NCBI GenBank assembly: GCA_963822905.1
Contig: CAWGJF010000001.1
Coordinates: 1-64,000, forward strand
DNA from: CAWGJF01 sp963822905
GTDB lineage: Bacteria > Bacteroidota > Ignavibacteria > Ignavibacteriales > Ignavibacteriaceae
Direction: 5' to 3'
Length of the DNA: 64,000 nt
Of this stretch, positions 25,152 through 34,958 are shown piece by piece. The position numbers and the translations under genes were made by a program. The first letter of the stretch is position 1. Every line of letters begins with the position of its first letter. The notes under the pieces were generated by a model. That model saw only the letters and a list, made by a program, of their open reading frames with translations, had not been told where the DNA came from and made no database searches.

Positions 25152-28100
25152 TTAATTTCCTCCCTTAGCACTTCTATCCTGGTATGGCGGCTGCGACGGA
25201 TGAACAGGCGGATTCTTCTTTAGCAATTCTAAAACAGTTTCTACACCTTTTTCAAGTTGCGGATCAACACCATTTGCGAGTTGTGTCGGATCATCAACAA
25301 CTTCAATATCCGGGTCAACTCCGTGTCCTTCAAGGAACCATGTACCGTCAGGATTATATTGTCTGAATGTGGGTACTGTAATTCTGCCGCCATCAATTAA
25401 ACCCGGAGCCCCGGAAATTCCAATCAATCCACCCCAGGTTCTTGTCCCGATCAAAGGACCAACGCCAGCTCTGCGGAATAAATCAGGGAAAGCATCTCCG
25501 CCAGAACCACTCCACCCATTTATCAGCATAACTTTAGGACCAAAGTTTGCAACAGGTGGCCATTGCCAGTTAACTCCGTCTCTTACAGCAAAAAATGCAA
25601 GTGGTTTCCTGTTGAGCATTTCTACAAACCTGTCCGGAATTTGTCCGCCGTTGTTAAATCTTTCATCAACTATTAAACCTTGTTTATTAAACTGTGCATT
25701 GAATTGTCTTACTAATTCTGTTTGCCCGTTTATTCCTGTATCAGGAACATAAATGTAACCGATTTTACCGTCGGTTTTTTCCTCAACATATTTTCTGTTT
25801 GATTCTATCCATGCAAGATTTCTAAGTCTGGTCTCATCTTTTAGAGCTTCAACAATTACTTTGTGCGAACCTTCCATTCCAGGTTTACTATTTACAGTAA
25901 GCTCTATTGTCTTTCCTGCAAGACCTTCAAATGCAGCCCATGGATCTTTCGTTACATCCAAAGATATTCCGTTTACGGCAAGTATGTAATCACCTTCTTT
26001 AACATCAACACCTGAAGCATCGAGTGGTGATCTAACTTCACTGTCCCATTCTGCCCCTTTAATTATCTTCTTAATCTTATAAGCTCCGTTATCGAGAGTC
26101 CAGTCAATACCAAGGTATCCAACTGGTTTACTTGGAGCATGTTCCTCATCTCCGCCGCCTTTGTATGTATGAGATGAATTAAGTTCTGCAATAAGTTCAC
26201 CGAGCACATAGTTCACATCCCAGCGGGTTATTGCATTATCAATAAGCTTACCATAACGTTCTCTCATTAAATTCCAGTCAACACCATGCATATTCGGATC
26301 GTAAAAGAAATCTCTTTCAAGTCTCCATGTATCATTAAATAATTGTTTCCATTCTTCGCGAGGTATAACTGTCATTTCCATTTGATCTGTGGGCATTTTC
26401 TTATCAAGCTTCTGCTCGGGAGCCACATCTATTACAAAAAAAGATCCGTCTTTGGAAACAAGCATCTTATTCCCTTCAGCAGAAAGAGTATAATTACCTG
26501 CATCACCAACAACTGTTTTTTCTTCACGTTTATCCAGATCATAATAGTTTACAGAACTTTTTCCTCCCTGTGAACCTGAAGCAGGGTTTTTCACGTAAAG
26601 GACTTTTCCTTTTACAGCCTGCAGGTTTGAATAGTTACCAGCTTCGGGTGGAAGAATTACTATTCGTTCCTCAAAACCATTCAGAGTTATTTTAGTGTCT
26701 TTGGATTTCTCTTCTTTCTTATCTTCGTCTTTCTTTTTATCCTTATTGTCCTTCTTCTTTTCATCATCATTTTTTATTGCAACATTATCATTCTTTGGTG
26801 CAAGTACGGATAGAGTGTCTTTATCCAGTGAAACCGCTGCAATATTTGTTGCGTTCGCATAAACAAATGTGTTATCAAAATCACTGTATATTGGTTTAAA
26901 ATTCCTGTTCGTTAAGAAGAACAAAAACTTTCCTTCAGGATCAAAGACAGGGGATAAATCATTATAATATCCTGATGTAACCTGGTGAAATTTTTCTTCC
27001 TTAGTATCAAAGAGACTAATTGCACTATGATTATTATCTAATTCTTTCTGGTATGCAAGCCAGTGGCTATCCGGCGACCAGCTCACAGTAAAATTTTCTA
27101 ACCCGCCTTCATACAGGCTTTTATTTTTATCAACTTTAATGCTCTTATCTTTTTCCATATTATAAATATATATGTTCATCGCTTTATCAACGAACGCCAT
27201 CTGTTTGCTGTCAGGAGACCAGAAAATCTGGTATCTAAAGCCGGGTCCGTAAGAAGTTAGCTTCTTTTCTTTCCCGGGATTTTCCATGTCTTTTACTGTT
27301 AATTCATACTCTCCTGATTTATCACTCCAGTAAGCAATATATTTTCCGTTTGGTGACCAGGATGGATATCTCTCCGCGAAACCGGATGTATTTGTAAGAT
27401 CAATTACAGGACCGTTCTCAGCAGGTACTGAAAATATATCCCCACGCGCTTCAAACACTCCTCGCTTTCCATCCGGTGAAAACCAGAAACTTTGAACCAG
27501 CTTGCTTACGTTTTCTGAATGAGGAATGAGGGTTGATTCATCAGTAATTACATTAATTTTTACTTCGTGATATTTTTCAGTTGCAAGATCAAGAAGATAA
27601 AGCTTTCCACCATTTTCAAAAATTATATCGTCCGGACCAATGGAAGGAAAGTGTGTGTCGTAATCTTTAAAATCTGTTACCTGTCGTGTTTGTTTTGAAC
27701 TAACATCATAAGCGTAAATATTAAATCTTTTTTCTGCATTACGATCTGAGAGAAAGTAAATTGTATTTCCATGCCACATCGGGAATTCATCGTTTGTAGG
27801 ACTACTTGTTATATTTTCAGAAGCTTTTGTTTCAAGATTAAATATCCAGATGTCGGTTGCCATGCCACCACGGTATCTTTTCCAGGTTCTGAAGCTTCTG
27901 GTGCGTGGTGTGTAAGCAATCTTTTTACCATCGGGAGAAATGGTTCCGAACTCTCCATAAGGAACGGGAAGCTTATCAGGCATTCCACCTTTTGGAGAAA
28001 CACTGTAAAACTGGGAGAATCTCTGTTTGCCGCTTTCCATAGAAGTGGTATAGAGAATTTTATTGCCGTTCGGATACCAGTCTGCCATACGGTCAAACAT

Positions 28101-28424
28101 TCCATGATGCGTTACACGTTCAGCCATTCCACCGTTTGAGGGGATTACATAAATATCAATATTACCATTATAGTTTCCACTGAAAGCTATCTTAGATCCG
28201 TCAGGAGAAAAACGGGGAAGAATTTCCTGACCCAAGGCGTTAGTAAGTTTGCTTGCAGTTCCACCTTCTTTGGGTGCAATCCACAAATCACCGCCATAAT
28301 AAAATGTAATCTGAGTTTGCGAAACATCAGGGTATTGAAGCATTCTTGCATTAACCTGCGCAAATAAATCCCCTGCCATAAATGCTGTACATAATACAGC
28401 AAAAAAGATAAGAGTCCTTTTCAT
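25152..28424 (-). CDS. Tricorn-like protease with beta-propellers, PDZ and S41 peptidase domain
   Basis: This 1090-residue secreted or periplasmic protein has a signal sequence (MKRTLIFFAVLCTAFMAGDL). Two propeller regions follow, with repeated FSPDG and WSPD motifs and residues such as GGDLWIAPKEGG. Then come a core region, a PDZ domain (about 765-860; PVGYLGIDWTLD, VKEGDYILAVNGISL) and an S41 peptidase domain. The tricorn active-site residues are recognisable: Ser-His in NSSHTY (His about 752), Ser in GWSGSGGDAFP (about 973) and Glu in FLEGHGVDPD (about 1032). It probably degrades peptides released by other proteases. A very Lys/Asp/Glu-rich insertion (about 555-580) separates the propellers. 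It stands as a single gene. Confidence 0.93.
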   Translation of the reverse strand: MKRTLIFFAVLCTAFMAGDLFAQVNARMLQYPDVSQTQITFYYGGDLWIAPKEGGTASKLTNALGQEILPRFSPDGSKIAFSGNYNGNIDIYVIPSNGGMAERVTHHGMFDRMADWYPNGNKILYTTSMESGKQRFSQFYSVSPKGGMPDKLPVPYGEFGTISPDGKKIAYTPRTRSFRTWKRYRGGMATDIWIFNLETKASENITSSPTNDEFPMWHGNTIYFLSDRNAEKRFNIYAYDVSSKQTRQVTDFKDYDTHFPSIGPDDIIFENGGKLYLLDLATEKYHEVKINVITDESTLIPHSENVSKLVQSFWFSPDGKRGVFEARGDIFSVPAENGPVIDLTNTSGFAERYPSWSPNGKYIAYWSDKSGEYELTVKDMENPGKEKKLTSYGPGFRYQIFWSPDSKQMAFVDKAMNIYIYNMEKDKSIKVDKNKSLYEGGLENFTVSWSPDSHWLAYQKELDNNHSAISLFDTKEEKFHQVTSGYYNDLSPVFDPEGKFLFFLTNRNFKPIYSDFDNTFVYANATNIAAVSLDKDTLSVLAPKNDNVAIKNDDEKKKDNKDKKKDEDKKEEKSKDTKITLNGFEERIVILPPEAGNYSNLQAVKGKVLYVKNPASGSQGGKSSVNYYDLDKREEKTVVGDAGNYTLSAEGNKMLVSKDGSFFVIDVAPEQKLDKKMPTDQMEMTVIPREEWKQLFNDTWRLERDFFYDPNMHGVDWNLMRERYGKLIDNAITRWDVNYVLGELIAELNSSHTYKGGGDEEHAPSKPVGYLGIDWTLDNGAYKIKKIIKGAEWDSEVRSPLDASGVDVKEGDYILAVNGISLDVTKDPWAAFEGLAGKTIELTVNSKPGMEGSHKVIVEALKDETRLRNLAWIESNRKYVEEKTDGKIGYIYVPDTGINGQTELVRQFNAQFNKQGLIVDERFNNGGQIPDRFVEMLNRKPLAFFAVRDGVNWQWPPVANFGPKVMLINGWSGSGGDAFPDLFRRAGVGPLIGTRTWGGLIGISGAPGLIDGGRITVPTFRQYNPDGTWFLEGHGVDPDIEVVDDPTQLANGVDPQLEKGVETVLELLKKNPPVHPSQPPYQDRSAKGGN

Positions 28425-28652
28425 TTTTAACCTGTTTATATGATTAGTAAATAGATATGAAAATTAAGCAAAGCAGAAATCGCTGATTTTTTATTAAAAT
28501 AAAATTATGTTTTGAAGTAATGGAATTCAAGATAAATATTATAAATGGTCGGAATTCAGTTTCTGTAATTTCCGCACCTTTATCTTAACCGGGAACAACC
28601 TGAAAAAAATTTTGCAACCAAAGACATTTACAAGCATTATATTATTAAAAGT

Positions 28653-29219
28653 TTGACTGAAAATAGTGAAGAACAACTTTTGCTGGAAAAGATCCAAAAG
28701 AATCCGAAAGTGTTCGGTGTTCTGTTTGATCAATACTACAATAAAATATTCGGTTATTCTTTAAGGAGAACCACAAATTATGACCTGGCAAAGGATATTA
28801 CCGCTGAAACTTTTTTTAAAGCGTTCTTTAAAATAAAAGAATTCAAATGGAGAGGAATTTCTATAAGCTCATGGCTATTTAAGATTGCAACAAACGAAAT
28901 AAATTATTTTTACAGGAAACAAAAATATTCTCCCCGGTCCCTGGAACTGCTTTTGGATAATGATGAATTTGACATTGCAAACAGGGAAAGTTTTGAAGAA
29001 GAAAGGGAACGGATCCAAGAGGAACTAAGCGATCATGATGATTTTATTATGGTGCAAAAGAAGCTTGAAAAATTGCCCGCAAAATACCAGGATGTTATTG
29101 CGTTAAAATATTTTGAAGAAAAAAGCATTAAAGAAATATCAGAGATACTTGGAAAGAAAGAGGGAACAGTTAAATCATTAATTTCAAGAGGACTGCAAAA
29201 GCTGAGAGAGTCGTTTTGA
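28653..29219 (+). CDS. ECF-type RNA polymerase sigma factor, second module
   Basis: This 188-residue protein uses a TTG start at 28653; no ATG is available before region 2. Region 2 is seen in GVLFDQYYNKIFGYSLRRTT, AETFFKAFFKIKEFKW and SSWLFKIATNEINYFYRKQK. Region 4 is seen in LPAKYQDVIALKYFEEKSIK and EISEILGKKEGTVKSLISRG. It is followed by two small membrane proteins at short distances, probably one operon. The upstream region is shared with the divergent tricorn gene. Confidence 0.88.
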   Translation: MTENSEEQLLLEKIQKNPKVFGVLFDQYYNKIFGYSLRRTTNYDLAKDITAETFFKAFFKIKEFKWRGISISSWLFKIATNEINYFYRKQKYSPRSLELLLDNDEFDIANRESFEEERERIQEELSDHDDFIMVQKKLEKLPAKYQDVIALKYFEEKSIKEISEILGKKEGTVKSLISRGLQKLRESF

Positions 29220-29255
29220 ATCTAATGTTCTATAATTCAGTTTGAATAAAAATAA

Positions 29256-29729
29256 ATGGAAGAAAAAGATTTTATAAACAAAATGGAAAGCTTAAAGAAA
29301 CCCGAATTTGAGGATATTGATCCAGACAATACACTGAAGTTGGCAATAATTAATTCAAAAAAATCTGCAGCAATTGGTATATGGTTATTGATTGTTCCCT
29401 GCTACTTTTTATTCATGGTATTTGTAAAATATTTCTATAATATAAATCTTCATGTAATTGATATCTTTGAAGGTTTTATTGCAAGCCTGGATAAATCTCC
29501 TGCTACAAAATTTATTGCTCCAATATTTTTTGTCGGTTTGCCAATTGCCGGGATAATGATCAACCTTTTATCAATTATGTTTTTTGAATATGACAAAGAA
29601 CAAAAACGAATTAATATTTCAATCAGACTGAAACTACTGAACATTCTAATTATATTTATCAGTTTAGTGGTGGTCTCTGTTTTCGCAATATATTTAATTA
29701 CTGAAAATCTACATCTCTTAAATAATTAA
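29256..29729 (+). CDS. Membrane protein in the ECF sigma module
   Basis: This 157-residue protein has three to four hydrophobic stretches (about 40-60, 86-108 and 127-150). An N-terminal cytoplasmic segment (LKKPEFEDIDPDNTLKLAII) resembles regulators that follow sigma factor genes in this phylum. An anti-sigma or sensor role is an inference from the position 36 bases behind the sigma gene. No zinc-binding anti-sigma motif is visible. Confidence 0.7.
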   Translation: MEEKDFINKMESLKKPEFEDIDPDNTLKLAIINSKKSAAIGIWLLIVPCYFLFMVFVKYFYNINLHVIDIFEGFIASLDKSPATKFIAPIFFVGLPIAGIMINLLSIMFFEYDKEQKRINISIRLKLLNILIIFISLVVVSVFAIYLITENLHLLNN

Positions 29730-29740
29730 AGAATACATTA

Positions 29741-29974
29741 ATGAAAATGAAATGGTTTGTGAGAAAGGGGATTTTTTTCCTGCCTGTTTCTCTTGTTGGA
29801 TGGTTAGTTTTATTTGCCGCAATAGTTTTTTGTGTTTATTCATTTATTGATATAGACAGCAGATCGCATTCAGCGAGTGATACGTTAATTAATTTCTTTT
29901 TCATTGCTCTGATTGTGGCTGTTGTTTATTCCATCATTGCATATTTTACCAGCACGGAAAATATTCGGGATTAA
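29741..29974 (+). CDS. Small two-helix membrane protein in the ECF sigma module
   Basis: This 77-residue protein has two membrane helices (about 12-34 and 46-66) around a short acidic loop (DIDSRSHSASD). It begins 11 bases after the upstream stop. No family name is assigned. It probably acts with the upstream membrane protein. Confidence 0.65.
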   Translation: MKMKWFVRKGIFFLPVSLVGWLVLFAAIVFCVYSFIDIDSRSHSASDTLINFFFIALIVAVVYSIIAYFTSTENIRD

Positions 29975-30150
29975 ATTCTTTTATCAAGTCTGTATTTTCT
30001 TCCCAAAGCCATTCATTGAATAAAATTCAAGGATTAATATCTTATTGTTTATTTAAAATTTTAATTTTATGTTCTCACCAATAATTCACGCTAATTAATT
30101 ATCGCTGTCGATCAACTGTTATTAGTTACTAAATATTTTGAGGAGGATTC

Positions 30151-31020
30151 ATGCGTTTCTACTACTTTTTAAGTTTGGTAATATTTCTTTCTTTAACAAT
30201 TAATATTTATTCGCAAGTACCTAATAGTGGATTTGAACAATGGTCCGGCGGAAATCCAGTAGACTGGTCATCAACAAATAATATTGGTGTTACAGTGATA
30301 ACCCAGAGTTCAGACGCACACAGTGGCTCTTCCGCAGTAAGAGGAGATGTTGTAGATTACCTTGGAAATCTCGTCTCCCCGATACTTATCTCTGGTATAT
30401 TTGGTGGACATGGCTTTCCTGTTTCGGAAAGGCACGCTAACCTTACCGGCTATTATAAACTGACTGTTGTTACGAATGAAAACCTCTCTGTAGTAGTTGG
30501 CATGTATAATAACGGAGAGGTCATAGGTGTTGGTGGCGCACAATTTTTTGCTGCATCCGATTACACTCTTTTCACGGTACCAATTTTCTATAACAATAAT
30601 GAGACCCCTGATTCCTGCCAGATTTCTATTGCACTCGGGATTAATACAGGTCAAATAAGTCTGGGTTCTTATTTTATTGTGGATGACCTTGCTTTTCAGG
30701 GAGTTTCAACCGGGGTTAACGAAACAAATAACTCAATCCCAAATGAATTTTCTTTGGAACAAAACTATCCCAATCCATTCAATCCGTCCACAAAGATCAG
30801 ATATTCTATTCCATCAACTTCATCCGGTGAAATACAAAAAGTAAATCTGAAAGTTTATAATATGCTTGGTAATGAAGTTGCGACGTTAGTAAACCAAGAA
30901 CAAGCTGTAGGAACATATGAAATTAGTTTTATTCCATCTGGTTTATCGAGTGGAATTTATTTGTATAAACTGCAAAGCGGAAATCTTGTTCAGACTAAGA
31001 AAATGATTTATTTGAAATAA
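30151..31020 (+). CDS. T9SS-secreted protein with a carbohydrate-binding-like domain
   Basis: This 289-residue protein starts after the ribosome binding site GAGGAGG. A signal peptide (MRFYYFLSLVIFLSLTINIY) is followed by a jelly-roll-like domain (NSGFEQWSGGNPVDW, then HSGSSAVRGDV, then FIVDDLAFQG), as in carbohydrate-binding modules of secreted proteins. The end is a complete sorting domain (LEQNYPNPFNPSTKIRYS, LKVYNMLGNEVATL, SGIYLYKLQ, KKMIYLK). The binding target is unknown. Confidence 0.85.
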   Translation: MRFYYFLSLVIFLSLTINIYSQVPNSGFEQWSGGNPVDWSSTNNIGVTVITQSSDAHSGSSAVRGDVVDYLGNLVSPILISGIFGGHGFPVSERHANLTGYYKLTVVTNENLSVVVGMYNNGEVIGVGGAQFFAASDYTLFTVPIFYNNNETPDSCQISIALGINTGQISLGSYFIVDDLAFQGVSTGVNETNNSIPNEFSLEQNYPNPFNPSTKIRYSIPSTSSGEIQKVNLKVYNMLGNEVATLVNQEQAVGTYEISFIPSGLSSGIYLYKLQSGNLVQTKKMIYLK

Positions 31021-31033
31021 TACTATTAATACT

Positions 31034-31065
31034 AAAAAGCCTTCCTGTTTTCGGGAAGGCTTTTT
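31034..31065 (+). terminator. Intrinsic terminator
   Basis: The stem AAAAAGCCTTCC and GGAAGGCTTTTT has a loop of 8 and ends in a T run. It lies 13 bases past the T9SS cargo gene stop and is symmetrical enough to serve the converging minus-strand gene as well. Confidence 0.9.
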
Positions 31066-31086
31066 CAAAATAATTAATTAAAAATA

Positions 31087-31425
31087 TTAAACACCCGCCA
31101 ACCCTTGTTGATCTGCCATTTTGTTCATTTCGGTTTGTACTATAAACCAAACTGCCGGTGAAAACACAAGCCATAAAACAAATAACAGCCACTTGTTGAA
31201 ATGGTCTGAAGAAATTTTTTCGTAAAGTTCTGAGAACTTATAACATGACCAATAATTAGCAAGCGGAATAAAAAGCAATACTGTCCATAGTGCCGGTGAG
31301 GCCTGATCATCTTTCCCGACAAATTTCATTTCTTCAGTAATTTTATAAAACCAATAGATTGCGTAAATACCAAAAGTAATTATTATTAGTCCTACCTGCC
31401 CAATCATATTTCTTTTCTTTATCAT
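31087..31425 (-). CDS. DUF4234-like membrane protein
   Basis: This 112-residue protein has three hydrophobic segments. It starts with the IGQVGLIIITFGIYAIYWFY pattern typical of DUF4234, followed by a second helix at about 44-63 and a third at about 78-98. The role of this domain is unknown; it is a common small inner-membrane protein. A ribosome binding site (GGAGGCATA) lies just before the start on the minus strand. It is a monocistron. Confidence 0.8.
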   Translation of the reverse strand: MIKKRNMIGQVGLIIITFGIYAIYWFYKITEEMKFVGKDDQASPALWTVLLFIPLANYWSCYKFSELYEKISSDHFNKWLLFVLWLVFSPAVWFIVQTEMNKMADQQGLAGV

Positions 31426-31645
31426 TATGCCTCCAAGTTGGTGAGTTGAGTAAATAAATTTAGCGGGTTATTTATAATTATTGAAACTCACATTCAAAAT
31501 AATAAAATCCGTCAATTTATTCCGGTTAATCATCTTAATCGAACAACTAATTTTAAAAGAACTTCTTTATTGTATAAAGAAATTATAAAGTTTAATTTCT
31601 AATAATAAAAATCATCACTCAATTTAAAACTTTAGGAACGATCAG

Positions 31646-34600
31646 ATGAAAAACATTTTCAAGTATGTTGTTTGTTGCATTTTATTAATTGTAGTTGCTC
31701 AAACTATCTTAGCTCAGAAATCAGACAAAGATTCTCTTTTGTCGGATAAAACATTTTCAGGATTAAAATTCCGGAACATTGGGCCTGCGATGAGCTCAGG
31801 TAGAATTGCAGACATAGCAATCAATCCTGAAGACCCGAACGATTGGTACGTTGCCGTTGGTTCTGGAGGTGTATGGAAAACAACAAATGCGGGAACAACG
31901 TGGAAACCTGTATTTGATGATCAAAGTTCATATTCAATCGGCTGTGTAACTATCGATCCACAGAATCCATTTATTGTCTGGGTTGGAACCGGAGAAAATG
32001 TTGGCGGAAGACACGTTGGTTACGGTGATGGTATTTATCGAAGTTCAGATGGTGGTGAAAGCTGGAATAACATGGGATTGAAAAACTCTGAACACATTTC
32101 AAAAATAATTGTTCATCCTGAAAACTCTGATATTGTTTGGGTTGCTGCACAAGGTCCGCTATGGAATAAAGGTGGTGACCGGGGAGTTTATAAAACTACA
32201 GACGGCGGAACAACATGGAAAAAAGTTTTAGGGGATGATGAGTGGACAGGCGCAACAGATATTGTTATAGATCCGCGAAGCCCGGATTTACTTTATGCTG
32301 CAACATGGCAGCGGCATAGAAATGTTGCAATGTATCTTGGAGGTGGGCCGGGATCAGCTATTCATCGTTCAACAGATGGGGGCAATACCTGGGAAAAGCT
32401 AAGCAAGGGTTTACCCAAATCAAATATGGGAAAAATAGGTTTGGCTGTATCTCCTCAAAATCCTGATGTACTTTACGCCGCAATCGAACTTGAAAGAAGA
32501 ACTGGCGGAGTTTATCGTTCTGAAAACCGCGGGCTCTCCTGGGAGAAAATGTCTGATGCTGTTTCCGGTGCAACCGGACCACATTACTACCAGGAACTTT
32601 ATGCAAGTCCGTTTAAGTTTGACAGGATTTATTTGGTCGATATTAGAATCCAGGTTTCAGAAGATGGCGGAAAAACTTTTACAAGAATGAAAGAAAACCT
32701 GAAGCATTCGGATAATCATGCAATCGCTTTCAAAAAAGATGATCCGGATTATCTTTTAGTTGGAACAGATGGCGGGCTTTATGAAACATTTGATCTTGCA
32801 GAAAACTGGAGATTTATTAATAACCTACCGGTAACACAATTTTATAAAATAGCTGTTGACGATTCTGAACCCTTCTACATGATTTATGGCGGAACACAGG
32901 ATAACAGCACGGAAGGTGGGCCTTCACAAACTATGTACACTTATGGGATAAAAAATTCGGACTGGTTAATAATACGCGGCTGGGATGGACATCAGCCAGC
33001 AACCGAACCCGGCAATCCGGATATAGTTTATGCCGAAGGACAGGAAGGATTTCTTTCAAGAATTGACAGAACAAACGGGGAGACAATAACTATTCAACCG
33101 CAGCCGGGAGTAGGAGAAAATTATGAGCGATTCAATTGGGACTCACCAATACTTGTAAGTCCGCATTCACCCACACGCTTGTATTTTGCTTCTCAACGTG
33201 TATGGAAATCGGATAATCGCGGTGATAGCTGGAAACCCATTTCAGGAGATCTCACACGAAATGAGGAAAGATTCTCGCTCCCAATAATGGATAATTACTG
33301 GAGCTGGGATTCTCCGTGGGATGTTGAAGCGATGTCAAATTACAACACGATAACTTCGCTTGCTGAATCGCCATTAGTTGAAGGATTGATTTATGCGGGT
33401 ACAGATGATGGATTAATTAATGTTACAGAAAATGGTGGAAAAAACTGGAGAAGAATTGAGGCAGGTTCTTTGCCCGGTGTACCGAAGACAGCCTTTGTAA
33501 ATGATATAAAGGCTGATCTGTTCGATGCGAATACAGTTTACGTTGCTCTTGATAATCACAAACATGGAGATTTTAACCCATATCTTTTAAAAAGTACTGA
33601 TCGCGGTAAAAGTTGGGAATCAATAAAAAGTAATATCCCGGAAAGAACTTTAGTCTGGCGCATGGTTCAGGATTATGTTAATCCAAATCTTCTCTTTACA
33701 GCAACAGAGTTCGGAGTTTATTTTACAATTGATGGCGGAAAAAAATGGATAAAGCTGACAGGAGGAGTTCCGACAATCGCTTTCCGTGATCTTCAAATTC
33801 AAAGAAGAGAGAATGATCTTGTCGGGGCTTCTTTCGGAAGAGGAATTTATATCCTTGATGATTATTCCTGTCTGCGTAATATTTCCAAAGAAGCATTAGA
33901 AAAAGAAGCCGTTCTATTTCAGCCGAAGAAAGCATGGTGGTATATTCAGAATGATCTTGGAGATGTTCAGGGTTCTGAAACTTTCACCGCATCTAATCCA
34001 CCGTTCGGCGCCGTGTTTACTTATTATTTTAATAATAAATATAAGTCTCTAAAATCAATCAGACAGGAAAAAGAAAAGAAAGAAATTGAGAAAAAAGAAA
34101 AAGTATCTTTTCCGGGGTGGGATGAACTTGAAAAAGAAAGAAGAGAAGGTGAACCAAAGATCTGGCTTACGATAAAAGATGGAGCCGGCAATGTAATCCG
34201 GCGCGTGGAAGGAAAAAACAACAAAGGATTCAACCGTGTTGCGTGGGATTTAAGATGGCCGGCAACAAATGCAATTTTAGATCCATCTGATACTGTAAGA
34301 CATTATACTGGTGCAATGGTAGCTCCGGGCGAATATTCCGTTATGCTTTCAAAAGAAGTTGATGGTATTACATCAGATCTATCAGGGCCGATGAAATTTA
34401 AAATTGAAAGAATGTACAACGGGGCTATTGATGGTTCCTCTCCTGAAATAACAGCAGCATTCTGGAGAGAAACGGATGAGCTAAACTGGTCGGTAAGTGC
34501 GGCAGGTAAAATTCTACACTCAACATTGACAAAAATAAATTTAATGGAAAAGGCTTTGGAACGCACTCCTGCTGCCCCGGGAAATTTGGATAAGCAATTA

Positions 34601-34909
34601 TACGATCTCAAGCAGGAACTTTTTGCAATTGATGAAAAGATGAACGGCAACCGTTCTAAAAATGAAGTTGGAGAAAAAAATAATCCGACAGTTGCATCGA
34701 GATTGGACATATCAACGTGGGGAACTTCCGGTTCTACTTACGGACCCACAGAAAACTTAAAGAGAAATTTAGAAATTGCAGGTTCAGAATTCGTTAAACT
34801 AAAGAAAGATCTTAATGATATTATTAATGTAAAACTACCTACGGTTGAAAATGCTTTAATGGAAGCTGGCGCACCCTGGGTTATAGGGCAACCGATACCA
34901 GAGAATTGA
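31646..34909 (+). CDS. Large secreted VPS10/BNR-type propeller protein
   Basis: This 1087-residue protein has a signal peptide (MKNIFKYVVCCILLIVVAQT). A large propeller of BNR/VPS10-like repeats spans about 35-760 (GGVWKTTNAGTTWKP, YRSSDGGESW, YKTTDGGTTWKKV, HRSTDGGNTWEKL). A C-terminal region follows, with KIWLTIKDGAGNVIRRVEG and a helical part near 950-1080. Such proteins are often annotated as glycosyl hydrolases, but no sialidase active site is evident. It has no T9SS sorting domain, unlike the smaller propellers here, so it may stay periplasmic or leave by another route. Confidence 0.85.
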   Translation: MKNIFKYVVCCILLIVVAQTILAQKSDKDSLLSDKTFSGLKFRNIGPAMSSGRIADIAINPEDPNDWYVAVGSGGVWKTTNAGTTWKPVFDDQSSYSIGCVTIDPQNPFIVWVGTGENVGGRHVGYGDGIYRSSDGGESWNNMGLKNSEHISKIIVHPENSDIVWVAAQGPLWNKGGDRGVYKTTDGGTTWKKVLGDDEWTGATDIVIDPRSPDLLYAATWQRHRNVAMYLGGGPGSAIHRSTDGGNTWEKLSKGLPKSNMGKIGLAVSPQNPDVLYAAIELERRTGGVYRSENRGLSWEKMSDAVSGATGPHYYQELYASPFKFDRIYLVDIRIQVSEDGGKTFTRMKENLKHSDNHAIAFKKDDPDYLLVGTDGGLYETFDLAENWRFINNLPVTQFYKIAVDDSEPFYMIYGGTQDNSTEGGPSQTMYTYGIKNSDWLIIRGWDGHQPATEPGNPDIVYAEGQEGFLSRIDRTNGETITIQPQPGVGENYERFNWDSPILVSPHSPTRLYFASQRVWKSDNRGDSWKPISGDLTRNEERFSLPIMDNYWSWDSPWDVEAMSNYNTITSLAESPLVEGLIYAGTDDGLINVTENGGKNWRRIEAGSLPGVPKTAFVNDIKADLFDANTVYVALDNHKHGDFNPYLLKSTDRGKSWESIKSNIPERTLVWRMVQDYVNPNLLFTATEFGVYFTIDGGKKWIKLTGGVPTIAFRDLQIQRRENDLVGASFGRGIYILDDYSCLRNISKEALEKEAVLFQPKKAWWYIQNDLGDVQGSETFTASNPPFGAVFTYYFNNKYKSLKSIRQEKEKKEIEKKEKVSFPGWDELEKERREGEPKIWLTIKDGAGNVIRRVEGKNNKGFNRVAWDLRWPATNAILDPSDTVRHYTGAMVAPGEYSVMLSKEVDGITSDLSGPMKFKIERMYNGAIDGSSPEITAAFWRETDELNWSVSAAGKILHSTLTKINLMEKALERTPAAPGNLDKQLYDLKQELFAIDEKMNGNRSKNEVGEKNNPTVASRLDISTWGTSGSTYGPTENLKRNLEIAGSEFVKLKKDLNDIINVKLPTVENALMEAGAPWVIGQPIPEN

Positions 34910-34958
34910 GAAACAAAAGTATTTAAGAGAAAATATTGGAGGGTGCAGGTTGCCGGTT

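Noticed and set aside
31646..34909. Calling the VPS10-like protein a sialidase or glycosyl hydrolase
   Set aside because: The repeats are BNR/VPS10-like, but no sialidase catalytic Arg triad or Asp is apparent, so only the fold is claimed.
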